A stretch of 64,000 bases of DNA from an uncultured Spirochaetales bacterium (GTDB taxonomy: Bacteria > Spirochaetota > Spirochaetia > Sphaerochaetales > Sphaerochaetaceae): assembly GCA_944393005.1 (NCBI GenBank), contig CALXYO010000002.1, positions 62,001-126,000 of the forward strand, read 5' to 3'. Both the position numbers and the translations under genes were made by a program. Positions 9,966-19,757 of this stretch are shown in pieces. The first letter of the stretch is position 1; every line of letters starts with the position of its first letter. The notes under the pieces are model-generated. The model was not told the origin of the DNA. It saw only the letters and a list, made by a program, of their open reading frames with translations, and did not search any database.

Positions 9966-9998
9966 TAGAAAAAGGGCAGCCAATGAAAGCCGCCCCTG
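9966..9998 (-). terminator. Rho-independent terminator after the first ABC exporter operon
   Basis: On the minus strand a GC-rich stem (AGGGGCGGC pairing with GCTGCCCT, one G-U pair) is followed by TTTTTC. It lies about 20 bp past the stop of the last exporter gene. Confidence 0.75.
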
Positions 9999-10016
9999 AA
10001 AACAAATATGCTTTTC

Positions 10017-11927
10017 TCACTCGAGCTCAAAAGCTCCGGTGTAAAGCCTGTAGTAGACACCTTTTGCAGCAAGAAGCTCATCATGCGTGCCGCGTTCGAT
10101 GATCCTGCCATGGTCAAGGACCATGATGCAGTTGCTGTTGCGTACCGTTGACAGACGGTGTGCAATCACAAATACAGTCCGTCCTTCCATCAGACGGTCC
10201 ATGCCCGACTGGACAAGGGTTTCGGTGTGAGTATCGATGCTGCTTGTCGCCTCATCCATGACAAGAACCGGAGGATCCGCAACTGCGGCACGGGCGATTG
10301 AAAGCAGCTGGCGCTGTCCCTGTGAAAGCCCTTCTCCGTCATTCTCGATCATGGTATTGTATCCATCCGGCATCATCATGATGAAATCATGAGCATTTGC
10401 GAGCTTTGCAGCGGCAATGACCTCATCATCAGTTGCGTCAAGCTTTCCGAAACGGATGTTCTCCATTATCGTTCCGCTGAAAAGATGGGTATCCTGAAGA
10501 ATCATTCCCAGAGAATGACGCAGATCATCCTTCCTTATCTTGTTGATGTTTATGCCGTCAAAACGTATTTTTCCGTCCTGGATGTCATAGAAGCGGTTGA
10601 GAAGATTCGTGATGGTCGTCTTTCCCGCACCGGTGGAACCGACGAATGCGATTTTCTGTCCCGGCTTTGCATACAGCGTTATGTCATGAAGCACTATTTT
10701 GTCCTGCACATAGCCAAAATCGACATCGTGCATCTCTATGGCTCCCCTCACCGGGGTATAAGTTACGGGACTACCGTCCGTATGAGGATGCTTCCATGCC
10801 CACCGTCCCGTTCTCTCTTCTGATTCCGTCACATTGCCATTCTCATCCTCAGTGCAGTTGACGAGTGTCACATAGCCGTTGTCAACCTCATTTTCCCTGT
10901 CAAGGAACTCGAAGATACGCTCTGCACCGGCAAGTGCCATGAGAATGAAGTTCGCCTGCTGTGCGATCTGGCTGATCGGATTTGCGAAACTGCGCGAAAG
11001 CTGGAGGAATGCGGCAAGCATTCCGACGGTATAGCCGGATGCGAAGTCACCTGCCATTATGCAGATTGCAGAGCCGATGAAGACAAGAACGACGTACTGC
11101 AGGTTTCCTATATTCATCGTTATGGGGCCCATTACGTTGGAATAGCTTCCGGCTTTGGTCATAGTCTCGCAAAGCTGCTCGTTTATGGCATCGAAGTCCT
11201 TCTCGCTTTCCCCTTCATGACAGAAAACCTTCACGACCTTGCTGCCGTTTATCATTTCCTCGATGAAGCCGTTGACCCGGGCAAGATTTGCCTGCTGTGC
11301 GGCAAAATTGCGTCCGCTCTTCTTCGCTACGGATTTTGTCACATACATGAGTATTACGGTTGCGGCTATGACGACAAGAGTCAGCTGCCAGCTGTTCCTG
11401 ATCATCGTCACAAGCACCATTATCACGGTAAGAAGAGATGAGACAATACCGACAAGTGACTGTCCTATCATCTGCTGCAGGGTGTCGACATCATTCGTGA
11501 AAAGAGACATTGTGGCGCCATGCTGTGTCTGATCGTAATAAGAGATTGGAAGACGCTGGAGCTTCTCGAACATCTTGTCCCTTATGTTCATCAGCGCATC
11601 CTGTGCTATTGTCACCATTATTCTTGTGTAGACATATACCGACAGGACACCGAATGCCATTATTGCAGCCCAGCGGACAATTGCGGAAAACAGCGGCGCA
11701 AAGCTGTCAAGCTGTCCTGTGATGAGCGGTGTGACATAATCGTCAATGAGTGTTTCGATCATCGATGATACGAAGACCGTCACGAGTGCGGAAATTATGA
11801 TGCAGGCAAATACGACAGCCAGACGGAGGCCCTTGCCGCGGAAAACCTCGGAGAAAAGTCTTTTGAAGGTTCTGCCGCCGTGCTTTACCATAGTTGTACC
11901 CATTCTTCTATTCATCGGACCCGGCAT
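10017..11927 (-). CDS. ABC exporter half-transporter, catalytically complete subunit
   Basis: 636-residue type IV exporter subunit: six-helix membrane domain (about residues 30-340) and a C-terminal nucleotide-binding domain. Walker A is GSTGAGKTT, the signature is LSQGQ, Walker B is VLVMDEATSS with the catalytic Glu, and the H-loop is IAHRLS. An extra segment of about 35 residues (VTLVNCTEDENGNVTESEE) sits between the two domains. It overlaps the preceding subunit gene by 20 bp. With a degenerate partner subunit this forms a heterodimeric exporter of the TM287/288, LmrCD or BmrCD kind, probably exporting drugs or lipophilic compounds. Substrate unknown. Confidence 0.9.
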   Translation of the reverse strand: MPGPMNRRMGTTMVKHGGRTFKRLFSEVFRGKGLRLAVVFACIIISALVTVFVSSMIETLIDDYVTPLITGQLDSFAPLFSAIVRWAAIMAFGVLSVYVYTRIMVTIAQDALMNIRDKMFEKLQRLPISYYDQTQHGATMSLFTNDVDTLQQMIGQSLVGIVSSLLTVIMVLVTMIRNSWQLTLVVIAATVILMYVTKSVAKKSGRNFAAQQANLARVNGFIEEMINGSKVVKVFCHEGESEKDFDAINEQLCETMTKAGSYSNVMGPITMNIGNLQYVVLVFIGSAICIMAGDFASGYTVGMLAAFLQLSRSFANPISQIAQQANFILMALAGAERIFEFLDRENEVDNGYVTLVNCTEDENGNVTESEERTGRWAWKHPHTDGSPVTYTPVRGAIEMHDVDFGYVQDKIVLHDITLYAKPGQKIAFVGSTGAGKTTITNLLNRFYDIQDGKIRFDGININKIRKDDLRHSLGMILQDTHLFSGTIMENIRFGKLDATDDEVIAAAKLANAHDFIMMMPDGYNTMIENDGEGLSQGQRQLLSIARAAVADPPVLVMDEATSSIDTHTETLVQSGMDRLMEGRTVFVIAHRLSTVRNSNCIMVLDHGRIIERGTHDELLAAKGVYYRLYTGAFELE

Positions 11928-13647
11928 TTTCCTTACCTCCCAGCTGTACGCTTACAAGTGCCTGATAGACTTCATTTCTTTCCATCAGCTCATCGTGTGT
12001 TCCCACATCCTGAATACGTCCGTTGTCCATGATGATGATCTTGTCGGCATCAAGTACGGAATTGACACGCTGCGAGATGATGATCTTGGTCGCACCCTTC
12101 ACATCATTCCTCAGCGCCTGCCTGATCTTTGCATCCGTTGCAGTGTCAACTGCGCTTGTGGAGTCGTCGAAGATTATGACCTGCGGGTTCTTGAGCAGGG
12201 CCCTGGCTATGCAAAGTCTCTGCTTCTGACCACCGGAGAAGTTGTTTCCTCCCTGCTCCACAATGCTGTCAAGACCGTCTTTTGCTGAAAACACAAAATC
12301 GGCATTGGCAACGGTAAGAGCCCATTTCATCTCTTCTTCCGTGGCATCCTTGTTACCCCACTGGAGGTTGCTTCTCACGGTTCCCGAGAAAAGCGTGTTC
12401 TTCTGAAGGACGACAGCTACCCTGTTTCTCAATGCAGTCAGATTGTATTCCCTTACATCATGATCACCGACAAGAACAGAACCTTCCGTGACATCATAAA
12501 GACGGGCGATCAATGATATTAATGAGGATTTGCCACTTCCGGTTGGACCTAAGATTCCCACCATCTCTCCCGCATTGATCTTTATGTTTATGTCCTTAAG
12601 GCAGAGGGACTGTCCCTTGCCGCCGTATGAGAAGTTGACATTCCTGAATTCAATGTCTCCGTTCTCAACTTCCCTCAAGCCCGGGCCGTCAAGTTCCATG
12701 TCCGCTTCTGTCGCCAGCACCTGGCATATGCGCTCGGCGGATGCACGGCTTATGGAAAGCATTGTTATGATCATCGCGATCATGACAAGGGAAGAGAGGA
12801 TCTGCATGGTGTATGTGAATGTGGACATGAGCTGTCCCGTACCCATCTTGCCTCCCATGATGAGGTGGGCACCGAACCAGCAGATCGCCAGCATGCAGAT
12901 ATAGGCGACAGCCTGCACCATCGGGTTCATAAGGATCATGAATTTCTGGGCTTTGACAAAATCATTCCTGATTGATGCAGAGGAATCATTGAACTTTTCA
13001 ATCTGGTGAGCTTCCCTTACATAGGCCTTCACCGTCCTGATTCCGGTAAGGTTCTCCTCCACAACCATGTTCAGTTTATCATAATTCTTGAAGACACGGT
13101 TGAAAATGGGATGGACCTTTCTCATCAGCAGATATACAAGGACGGCGATCACGGGAATCGCAACCGCGAAGATCATGACGAGGGATCCTCCTGTATTCGC
13201 AACCATCACTATTGCGAAAATGAACATCACAGGGGCGCGGAAGCAGATTCTCGTCAGCATCTGGTATGACTGCTGGACATTCTGGACATCTGTGGTCATT
13301 CTCGTTATGAGTGAGGATGTTGAGAAAGAATCAATGTTCCTGAAAGAGAAATCCTGCAGATGGTAGAAGATATCATGCCTCAGGTTCTTTGCGAAACCGG
13401 AAGAGGCTTTTGCCGCAGTGAATGCACCTGCGACGCCGAATGAGAGAGACAGGAGAGCAGATAATACAATCAGAACACTCATGCGCACGATATAATCCAT
13501 ATCGCCGGCATAGACACCGTTATCTATGATCAGGGCCATGAGCATCGGTATGAGAACTTCCATGGCGACCTCCCCGATCATCAGAAGAGGTGTTATGATT
13601 GTAGGCCCGATATACTCTCTAATACTCTTAGACAGTAACTTTAACAC
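11908..13647 (-). CDS. ABC exporter half-transporter, subunit with degenerate ATP site
   Basis: 579 residues from a GTG at 13647 preceded by GGAG; the frame is open further upstream but that part lies inside the MarR gene. Six-helix membrane domain, then a nucleotide-binding domain with GPTGSGKSS (Walker A), FSGGQKQRL (signature) and VIIFDDSTSAVD. The Walker B Glu is replaced by Asp, the mark of the degenerate-site subunit in heterodimeric exporters. The start overlaps the marR stop by about 20 bp and the stop overlaps the next subunit by 20 bp, so the three genes are translationally coupled. Confidence 0.9.
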   Translation of the reverse strand: MLKLLSKSIREYIGPTIITPLLMIGEVAMEVLIPMLMALIIDNGVYAGDMDYIVRMSVLIVLSALLSLSFGVAGAFTAAKASSGFAKNLRHDIFYHLQDFSFRNIDSFSTSSLITRMTTDVQNVQQSYQMLTRICFRAPVMFIFAIVMVANTGGSLVMIFAVAIPVIAVLVYLLMRKVHPIFNRVFKNYDKLNMVVEENLTGIRTVKAYVREAHQIEKFNDSSASIRNDFVKAQKFMILMNPMVQAVAYICMLAICWFGAHLIMGGKMGTGQLMSTFTYTMQILSSLVMIAMIITMLSISRASAERICQVLATEADMELDGPGLREVENGDIEFRNVNFSYGGKGQSLCLKDINIKINAGEMVGILGPTGSGKSSLISLIARLYDVTEGSVLVGDHDVREYNLTALRNRVAVVLQKNTLFSGTVRSNLQWGNKDATEEEMKWALTVANADFVFSAKDGLDSIVEQGGNNFSGGQKQRLCIARALLKNPQVIIFDDSTSAVDTATDAKIRQALRNDVKGATKIIISQRVNSVLDADKIIIMDNGRIQDVGTHDELMERNEVYQALVSVQLGGKENAGSDE

Positions 13648-14083
13648 TTGCCAACTCCAATATTTTATCCAGTTTTTCCACGACAGCAGAGAAGAGTCCA
13701 AGCTCCTCACTGCTTATCGAGACACCTATTATTCTGTAAATATCCTTAAGCTGTGCGGCACATTTCCTGACGACCTCATCTCCCTGAGGCGTCAGAGTGA
13801 CGGTGCGCATTCTCCTGTCGGAAAGTGAAGTGTTCCTGACCGCAAGGCCTCTGGTGACAAGACTGTCGACAAGAAAGCTCACGGTCGGTCTTCTCAGTCC
13901 TGTGAATTTCTCTATTTCCTTCTGGCTTACCGACCCGCCGCATTTCTGCAGAAAGGTGCAGATCCTCAGCTGCTGCGCAGTGCAGTCACCTGCCTTTCCG
14001 GCTGCGTTTTCACTTACCCTTCTGATTTTATCAGAGAGAGAAACAACCTCCTCCATGATATTCCCGACACTTCTGGTATCCAT
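13628..14083 (-). CDS. MarR-family transcriptional regulator of the first ABC cassette
   Basis: 151-residue winged-helix regulator. Recognition part: GGSVSQKEIEKFTGLRRPTVSFLVDSL with the wing LSDRRMRTVTLTPQG. The start at 14083 follows GGAGAGTTTT; an upstream in-frame ATG lacks a ribosome-binding site. It is first in an operon with the two exporter subunits and presumably represses it until a ligand binds. The parallel cassette at 38.2-42.1 kb has the same order. Confidence 0.88.
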   Translation of the reverse strand: MDTRSVGNIMEEVVSLSDKIRRVSENAAGKAGDCTAQQLRICTFLQKCGGSVSQKEIEKFTGLRRPTVSFLVDSLVTRGLAVRNTSLSDRRMRTVTLTPQGDEVVRKCAAQLKDIYRIIGVSISSEELGLFSAVVEKLDKILELASVKVTV

Positions 14084-14105
14084 AAAACTCTCCAGTACAA
14101 GCTGA

Positions 14106-14144
14106 ACGCTAATTAAACGTAGCAGGAGAGAAAACAATCGTCAA
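14106..14144 (-). promoter_or_regulatory. Promoter of marR-ABC cassette 1 with palindrome over the -10
   Basis: On the minus strand TTGACG (14139-14144), a 17-bp spacer, and TACGTT (14116-14121). An imperfect palindrome, ACGTTTAATTAGCGT (14106-14120), covers the -10 and is a good candidate MarR operator. Confidence 0.6.
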
Positions 14145-14170
14145 CCATGTTTTCAGCATAAGAATGCAGT

Positions 14171-14202
14171 GAAAAACAGCCGCACACCGGATGGTGCGCA
14201 GC
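14171..14202 (-). terminator. Terminator of the pst-pho operon
   Basis: Minus-strand stem GCTGCGCACC / GGTGTGCGGC (with G-U pairs), loop ATCC, then TGTTTTTC. It lies about 35 bp past the phoR stop and before the marR promoter. Confidence 0.7.
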
Positions 14203-14237
14203 TGCAGTGGCAAATGAAAAATGATGTCTTTTTTCTT

Positions 14238-15911
14238 TCAGCCGATCAGGCAGTCAAGGGGAAATGAGACGATGAAAACAGAACCTTCCCCCTCTCTGGA
14301 TGTGAGTTTCACCTGCGCATTCAGCACAAGAGCTGCATGCTTCACGATGGAAAGCCCCAGACCGGTTCCGCCTGTCGAGCGAGAATGGGATGTGTCCACG
14401 CGGTAGAATCTCTCGAAGATGCGTGCCTGATGCTCAGCAGGGATTCCGATCCCGTTGTCACGGACTGAGATGGCAATGGCATCAGGACCTTTCTTTATTG
14501 AAAGCTCAACATAGCCGCCTTCCCTGTTGTAGCGCACGGCATTGTCGCACAGGTTGAATATGATTTCGTACACAAGGCGGGGAACGCTGTTTATCTTTAT
14601 GTCATCCACATCCTTTTTCAACGTGACATGTTTCTCGTCAGCACTCTTTGAAAGAGCGTCAAACACTGATGAGGCTATTTCGGCAAGATCAACAGACTCC
14701 TTCGGAAATTCCTTGGTTTCGTCAAGCTGGCTCAGCCTTATTATATCTTCAACAAGTGTGACGAGATGCTCGGCCTCGCTGTGAATCCTGTTAATGAAAG
14801 AAGATTTGTCCTCTTCCTTCACAAGATTGTTCATGAGAAGCTCGCTTGCTGCGAGAATCGAATGCAGCGGGGTCTTGAGCTCATGGCTCACATTGGCGCT
14901 GAATTCCCTTCTCATACCCTCGGAAAGGACTTTTTCCGTCTCGTCGACTATGAGGATGCAGGTACCGATCGTCTTGTTGTTTTTCTCGTCATGAATCCTG
15001 TTCGCGATAAGACGGTTCACAAAACCGTTGCGCTCGAAGAAGTACTCGCTCCTTCCGTTTTTCTTCACTTCATCAAGGGCATTCATGAACTCCAGTGAGC
15101 GTTCGAGCACGAGTATGTTCTTGCCCACTACTGCCTGGCTTCCGCCGAACAGCTTGACCGCAGATGAGTTGATGCTCACAATGAGATCCGCATTGTTCAG
15201 GATGATCATGCCCTCTCTCATGTTGTCCGTGATGGCATTGAACTCCTTCTGGCGGTAGCGGATAGTGTCTATCTGTTTCGCGATCTGCCTGTTCTGGTTG
15301 TCGATCCTGACAAGCAGAGGGGAAATTTCCTCGTAAGTCTCATTGTCAAGCGGATTGTCAAGATCAAGATTGTTCAGAGGCTCGATGATCCTGCGGGATA
15401 TCCACTTCGAGATGAACATGCACAGAATGAATGCAAGCGCAAGGACAGCGATCATATAGGGAATGACACCCAGCGTGAGTCTGAATACGGAATGCTGCGT
15501 CAGTGACAAACGCACGACAGAACCGTCGTCCAGGCGCACCGCGCTGTAAAGCGTCTCTTCTGCTATCGTATCGGAAAGTCTTCTTGACTGTCCGTAACCG
15601 AACTGCATCGCGTCCATTATCTCCTGACGGGAAGCATGGTTGTCCATTTCAGCGGCATTGGCCGCGGTATCATAGATCACCGTGCCGTCCTCAGCTACCC
15701 AAGTCACACGATACACATCACTGTCGAAATCATCAAAAAAAGTCGTCCCCGCCTTTTCAACGGCCTCCCCCGTAAGCTCAGCCTGAGCCTGAAGAGTCGC
15801 GAACTCCATTCCCGTGAAATAGGAATTGAGAAAGAAAAGCGTGAAGACAAGACTGAAAACCATAACGATACAGCAAGAAAGCAGTACGGCACGAAAAATG
15901 GTTTTATTCAT
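14238..15911 (-). CDS. phoR: Phosphate sensor histidine kinase PhoR
   Basis: 557 residues: N-terminal helix, an extracytoplasmic domain of about 110 residues, a second helix near residues 150-170, a linker/HAMP-like stretch, a PAS domain, then HisKA and HATPase_c. The H-box is NVSHELKTPLHS, the N-box LCDNAVRYN, and G boxes DNGIGIPAE and GTGLGLSIVKH. It lies 11 bp downstream of phoB and is last in the pst-pho operon, which makes the PhoR assignment strong. PhoR normally works with PhoU and the Pst transporter to control PhoB phosphorylation. Confidence 0.92.
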   Translation of the reverse strand: MNKTIFRAVLLSCCIVMVFSLVFTLFFLNSYFTGMEFATLQAQAELTGEAVEKAGTTFFDDFDSDVYRVTWVAEDGTVIYDTAANAAEMDNHASRQEIMDAMQFGYGQSRRLSDTIAEETLYSAVRLDDGSVVRLSLTQHSVFRLTLGVIPYMIAVLALAFILCMFISKWISRRIIEPLNNLDLDNPLDNETYEEISPLLVRIDNQNRQIAKQIDTIRYRQKEFNAITDNMREGMIILNNADLIVSINSSAVKLFGGSQAVVGKNILVLERSLEFMNALDEVKKNGRSEYFFERNGFVNRLIANRIHDEKNNKTIGTCILIVDETEKVLSEGMRREFSANVSHELKTPLHSILAASELLMNNLVKEEDKSSFINRIHSEAEHLVTLVEDIIRLSQLDETKEFPKESVDLAEIASSVFDALSKSADEKHVTLKKDVDDIKINSVPRLVYEIIFNLCDNAVRYNREGGYVELSIKKGPDAIAISVRDNGIGIPAEHQARIFERFYRVDTSHSRSTGGTGLGLSIVKHAALVLNAQVKLTSREGEGSVFIVSFPLDCLIG

Positions 15912-15922
15912 AACGTCACCTC

Positions 15923-16588
15923 TTATCCTTCAATACGGTAGCCAACACCCCTGACAGTCTCGATGAGGGCACCTGCACTGCCGAGTTTCTGCCGCAGTGT
16001 CTTTATGTGGGCATCGACAGTCCTTGTCTCGGTGCCCGCACTCTGCATCCATATCCTGTCAAGCAGTGTCTCCCGGGTGAATACGATACCCGGATTTGAC
16101 ATTAAAAGCTCAAGAAGATCGAATTCCTTGAGTGTAAGGGCAATCTTCCGGCCTTCAACCATCACGACATGTTCGGCCTTGTTGAGAGTTATGTGGCCAA
16201 GTGTGAGCACGGAAGTCTCCTTTTTCCCGCTTCTTCTCAGCACTGCTTTGACCCGGCTGACCATCTCCATCATACCGAACGGCTTGACAAGATAATCATC
16301 CGCACCTGCATCAAGGCTCTCGACTTTGTCGTATTCGCTTCCATTTGCCGTCGCCATGATAACAGGTATGTCGCGGTATTCATGCGAAGATTTCAGGCGG
16401 CGCAGAATACTGACACCGCTTTCCCCGGGAAGCATTATGTCCAGAATGATAAGGTCGGGAATGTCTTTCTCAAGAGCTTCAAAGAGGTGGGAGGCATCGG
16501 AAAACCCCTGAGCCTTGAAGCCCATGCTGTTAAGTGTGTAGATCTCTATTTCCCTGATGCTCTCATCATCTTCAACCGTGAAAATCAT
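15923..16588 (-). CDS. phoB: Phosphate regulon response regulator PhoB (OmpR family)
   Basis: 221 residues: receiver domain with phospho-acceptor Asp50 in LIILDIMLPGESG, acidic pair VEDDES near residue 6, and LVKPF; C-terminal winged helix with LTLKEFDLLELL and RTVDAHIKTLRQKLG. The start codon overlaps the phoU stop by 4 bp. It probably binds the repeated TGTAAAAT-type sites upstream of pstS and so controls its own operon. Confidence 0.94.
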   Translation of the reverse strand: MIFTVEDDESIREIEIYTLNSMGFKAQGFSDASHLFEALEKDIPDLIILDIMLPGESGVSILRRLKSSHEYRDIPVIMATANGSEYDKVESLDAGADDYLVKPFGMMEMVSRVKAVLRRSGKKETSVLTLGHITLNKAEHVVMVEGRKIALTLKEFDLLELLMSNPGIVFTRETLLDRIWMQSAGTETRTVDAHIKTLRQKLGSAGALIETVRGVGYRIEG

Positions 16589-17241
16589 TCCTGTTCATCT
16601 CTCCTGTGCACGCCAGTGATCGAATATTCAACCCACTCGGCAACGTTAACGGCATGATCCCCTATCCTCTCGAAGTATTTCGCGATCATGAGCAGGTCGC
16701 TTGCATACTCGCCGTCGATCTCCTTTTTGTTGATCGCCTCGATGACCACTTTCTTGAGACTGATGAAGAGATCATCAACCACATCATCATATTTTATAAC
16801 ATCACAGGCAAGTTTCTCATCCTGCTTTACGAATGCGTCAATGGAATCACGTACCATCTTCTTCGTTGCAAGGCCCATCTTCTGGATCAGGCTGTATTCA
16901 CCGTGCTTATGGTCAGCAGTATATGCGATCATCTCCCCGATATCATCTGCCTGATCACCTATTCTCTCAAGATCAGTTACCATCTTTAGCGCAGCGCTGA
17001 TCTGACGAAGATCGCTTGCAACAGGCTGCTGATGCAGGAGCATCTTCATGCACAGCGCGGTGATTTCCGATTCCTTCTCGTCAATTTCCCTTTCCCTCTG
17101 GGAAACAACCTTCACCATGGATACATCACTGTTGAGCAGGGCATCAACACATGTATCGATGGCGCTCTCGCAAAGACTTCCCATCTGGATCATTTCATTA
17201 TTGAGATCAGACAGCTGCTCCGTAAATTTTATTCTTGTCAT
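16585..17241 (-). CDS. phoU: Phosphate signalling protein PhoU
   Basis: 218-residue all-helical protein with two PhoU repeats, each with the acidic metal-binding pattern (EREIDEKESEI and ERIGDQADDIGE in the first repeat; ERIGDHAVNVAEW in the second). PhoU links the Pst transporter to PhoR and dampens phosphate uptake. It sits 4 bp after pstB and overlaps phoB by 4 bp. Confidence 0.94.
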   Translation of the reverse strand: MTRIKFTEQLSDLNNEMIQMGSLCESAIDTCVDALLNSDVSMVKVVSQREREIDEKESEITALCMKMLLHQQPVASDLRQISAALKMVTDLERIGDQADDIGEMIAYTADHKHGEYSLIQKMGLATKKMVRDSIDAFVKQDEKLACDVIKYDDVVDDLFISLKKVVIEAINKKEIDGEYASDLLMIAKYFERIGDHAVNVAEWVEYSITGVHRRDEQE

Positions 17242-17245
17242 AATA

Positions 17246-17998
17246 TCAACCGAACCTTCCTGTAATATATTCTTCTGTCTTCTTCAGTTTCGGCTTGCTG
17301 AACAGCTGCTCGGTGTCTCCGGCCTCAATCAGCTCGCCAAGGAGGAAGAAGGCAGTCGTGTCACTTATTCTCAATGCCTGCTGCATGTTATGAGTGACAA
17401 TGACTATAGTATAATCCTTTTTCAGCTCCATGGCCAAATCTTCTATCTTGCTTGTCGAAATCGGGTCAAGCGCAGAAGTCGGCTCATCCATGAGAAGTAT
17501 CTTGGGCTCGACCGCGAGTGCACGTGCGATACACAGTCTCTGCTGCTGTCCGCCGGAAAGACCGATCGCGTTCTTCTTCAGCCGGTCCTTGACCTCGTCC
17601 CAGAGTGCGGCGTTCTTCAGCGAGCGCTCGACTATCTCGTCAAGCTTCGCCTTCGACTTTATTCCGTTTGTCCTGGGACCGTACGCGATATTGTCATAAA
17701 TGCTCATCAGGAACGGATTCGGTTTCTGGAATACCATTCCGATATCTCTTCTCAGTCCGTTGACATCAATCTTCGGGCTGAAGATATCCTGCCCGTTGTA
17801 CAGGACCTGACCTTCAATCCTCACACCGTCGATCAGATCATTCATTCTGTTGAGAGTTCTCAGATAAGTACTCTTTCCACAGCCAGAAGGTCCGATGAGA
17901 GCCGTTATGCTCTTCTCCTCGATATCGAGATTTATGTTCTTCAGAGCCTGACTCTGGCCATACCAGAGATTGAGGTTATGTGTTTCAAGAATTTTCAC
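17246..17998 (-). CDS. pstB: Phosphate ABC transporter ATP-binding protein PstB
   Basis: 250 residues, the usual length. Walker [11 protein letters not shown]-loop [10 protein letters not shown] (with the PNPF typical of PstB), signature LSGGQQQRL, Walker [14 protein letters not shown]-loop VTHNMQQA. Its start overlaps pstA by 4 bp. Confidence 0.97.
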   Translation of the reverse strand: MKILETHNLNLWYGQSQALKNINLDIEEKSITALIGPSGCGKSTYLRTLNRMNDLIDGVRIEGQVLYNGQDIFSPKIDVNGLRRDIGMVFQKPNPFLMSIYDNIAYGPRTNGIKSKAKLDEIVERSLKNAALWDEVKDRLKKNAIGLSGGQQQRLCIARALAVEPKILLMDEPTSALDPISTSKIEDLAMELKKDYTIVIVTHNMQQALRISDTTAFFLLGELIEAGDTEQLFSKPKLKKTEEYITGRFG

Positions 17999-18855
17999 TG
18001 TCCATTTCTCCTTTCCATGAGGCGACCCATGAGAGTTGTTGCGATATTTATGATGATGGTCAGAACCATGAGGATTGCGGCAATCGCATATGCAACTTCA
18101 AACTCACCCTGCTCCTTAGCATAGACATACAGGGCGACCGTGAGTGTTGCACCGGAAGAGCGCAGGCCTTCGAAGAAGCCGTTGAGATTGTGAGCAAACC
18201 CTGTGGTGAAAAGCAGCGCGGCACTTTCCCCGAGGATACGGCCGATCGCAAGAATACAGCCTGTGACGATTCCGTTTATACAGCTTGGAAGCACTACAGT
18301 CCTGATGGCTCTCCACTTTCCGGCTCCGAGCGCGAATGCACCTTCCCTGTAGCTTTGCGGAACAGTCTTGAGAGCTTCCTGCGTCGTTCTCAGTATCGTA
18401 GGCAGGTTCATGATCACGAGAGTCATTGAACCGGCAAGCAGTGATGTCTGCAGTCCCAGGAACTGGCAGAACACAAGCATGCCCACAAGGCCGTATATAA
18501 TTGATGGAATACCTGAAAGTGTCTCGGCGGCAAATTCGATAAGCTCGACTATTTTCCTGTTCTTCGCATACTCCGTGAGGTAGATTGCTGCACCTACGCC
18601 GATCGGAAGAACCATGACAAGTGTGGCGATCACGACATAAAGAGTGTTCATTATATCGGGAAGGATGCCGATAGTATGCTTGAGGTAACTCGGGCTTGTC
18701 GAAACAAGAGACCATGTGATCTCCGGCAATCCCTTGTAGAAAATATAGAATATCATGAAAAGCGTGAGGGCTGACACGACTGCTATCGAGACATAGCAGA
18801 AAGTCTTCATCATATAGCCCCATGCCTTTCTTCTGTTTGATAACTGCTGGATCAT
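17995..18855 (-). CDS. pstA: Phosphate ABC transporter permease PstA
   Basis: 286-residue membrane protein with about six helices. The coupling-helix region reads [20 protein letters not shown], and [13 protein letters not shown] and [12 protein letters not shown] are PstA/PstC hallmarks. Overlaps pstC and pstB by 4 bp each, giving tight translational coupling. Confidence 0.95.
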   Translation of the reverse strand: MIQQLSNRRKAWGYMMKTFCYVSIAVVSALTLFMIFYIFYKGLPEITWSLVSTSPSYLKHTIGILPDIMNTLYVVIATLVMVLPIGVGAAIYLTEYAKNRKIVELIEFAAETLSGIPSIIYGLVGMLVFCQFLGLQTSLLAGSMTLVIMNLPTILRTTQEALKTVPQSYREGAFALGAGKWRAIRTVVLPSCINGIVTGCILAIGRILGESAALLFTTGFAHNLNGFFEGLRSSGATLTVALYVYAKEQGEFEVAYAIAAILMVLTIIINIATTLMGRLMERRNGQ

Positions 18856-19718
18856 ATGCTCTGACTCCTCTTTTTAATCAGCATAAGGGTTGCGTTGATG
18901 AGCATGATGAAGAAGAACAGAACAAGTGCGATTGAGAAAAGCGCCTGTCTCTGAAGTCCTGATGAATAGCTCATCTCACTTGCAACGGCAGTTGTAAGGA
19001 ATCTTACACTCTGGAAGAGACCGGGCATGTTCGCGACGTTTCCCGCAACCATCATGACGGCCATTGCCTCACCGATTGCACGTCCGATGCCAAGTACGAT
19101 TGCAGTGAAGATACCGCTTTTCGCAGCAGGTACCGTCACCTTGAAATATGTTTCGGTTGTTGTCGCACCGAGTGCGAGAGATGCTTCTTCATATTCCCTG
19201 GGTACCGCCTGAAGAGAGCTCAATGACACCTTTATGACTGAAGGAAGAATCATTATTGCAAGTACAATGATGGCAGCAAGGAGACTTGCACCGTCAGGCA
19301 CGTTGAACATATTCATGATGCCCGGCACAAGTATGAGCATGCCGACAAGACCGTAAACCACCGACGGGATACCGGAAAGAACTCCGATACACAGCTCCAT
19401 TACCTGACAAACTTTCTTTGGCGCCATCTTTGCAAGATATACTGATGCGAAAAAACCTATGGGAACACCGATGATGATTGCGCCAGCTGTACCGTAGATA
19501 CTTGTCAGGATGAAAGGAAGAATTCCGTACTCGGGCTCAGCTGCAGTGGAAGCCCAGCGTTTTCCGAACAGGAAATCCACCAGGCCTATTTCTCTGATGG
19601 CAGGCAGCCCGGAGATTATCAGATAGATCGTGATAACCAGAACCGAGCCGACCGCTATGAGTCCGAGGATCAGGAATATGAAGTGAATTACATCTTCTTT
19701 AGCTTTTTTTGCGTTCAT
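18852..19718 (-). CDS. pstC: Phosphate ABC transporter permease PstC
   Basis: 288-residue membrane protein, about six helices. IPIGFFASVYLAKMAPKK, SGIPSVVYGLVGM and REYEEASLALGATTTETYFKV match PstC. It follows pstS after 39 bp and overlaps pstA by 4 bp. Confidence 0.95.
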   Translation of the reverse strand: MNAKKAKEDVIHFIFLILGLIAVGSVLVITIYLIISGLPAIREIGLVDFLFGKRWASTAAEPEYGILPFILTSIYGTAGAIIIGVPIGFFASVYLAKMAPKKVCQVMELCIGVLSGIPSVVYGLVGMLILVPGIMNMFNVPDGASLLAAIIVLAIMILPSVIKVSLSSLQAVPREYEEASLALGATTTETYFKVTVPAAKSGIFTAIVLGIGRAIGEAMAVMMVAGNVANMPGLFQSVRFLTTAVASEMSYSSGLQRQALFSIALVLFFFIMLINATLMLIKKRSQSI

Positions 19719-19757
19719 TTCCCATTCCTACGTTATTATTGTTGATTGCTTTGTTTC

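Noticed and set aside
17048..18124. 358-codon plus-strand open frame across phoU-pstB-pstA
   Set aside because: It lies entirely antisense to three well-recognised genes and has no family features.
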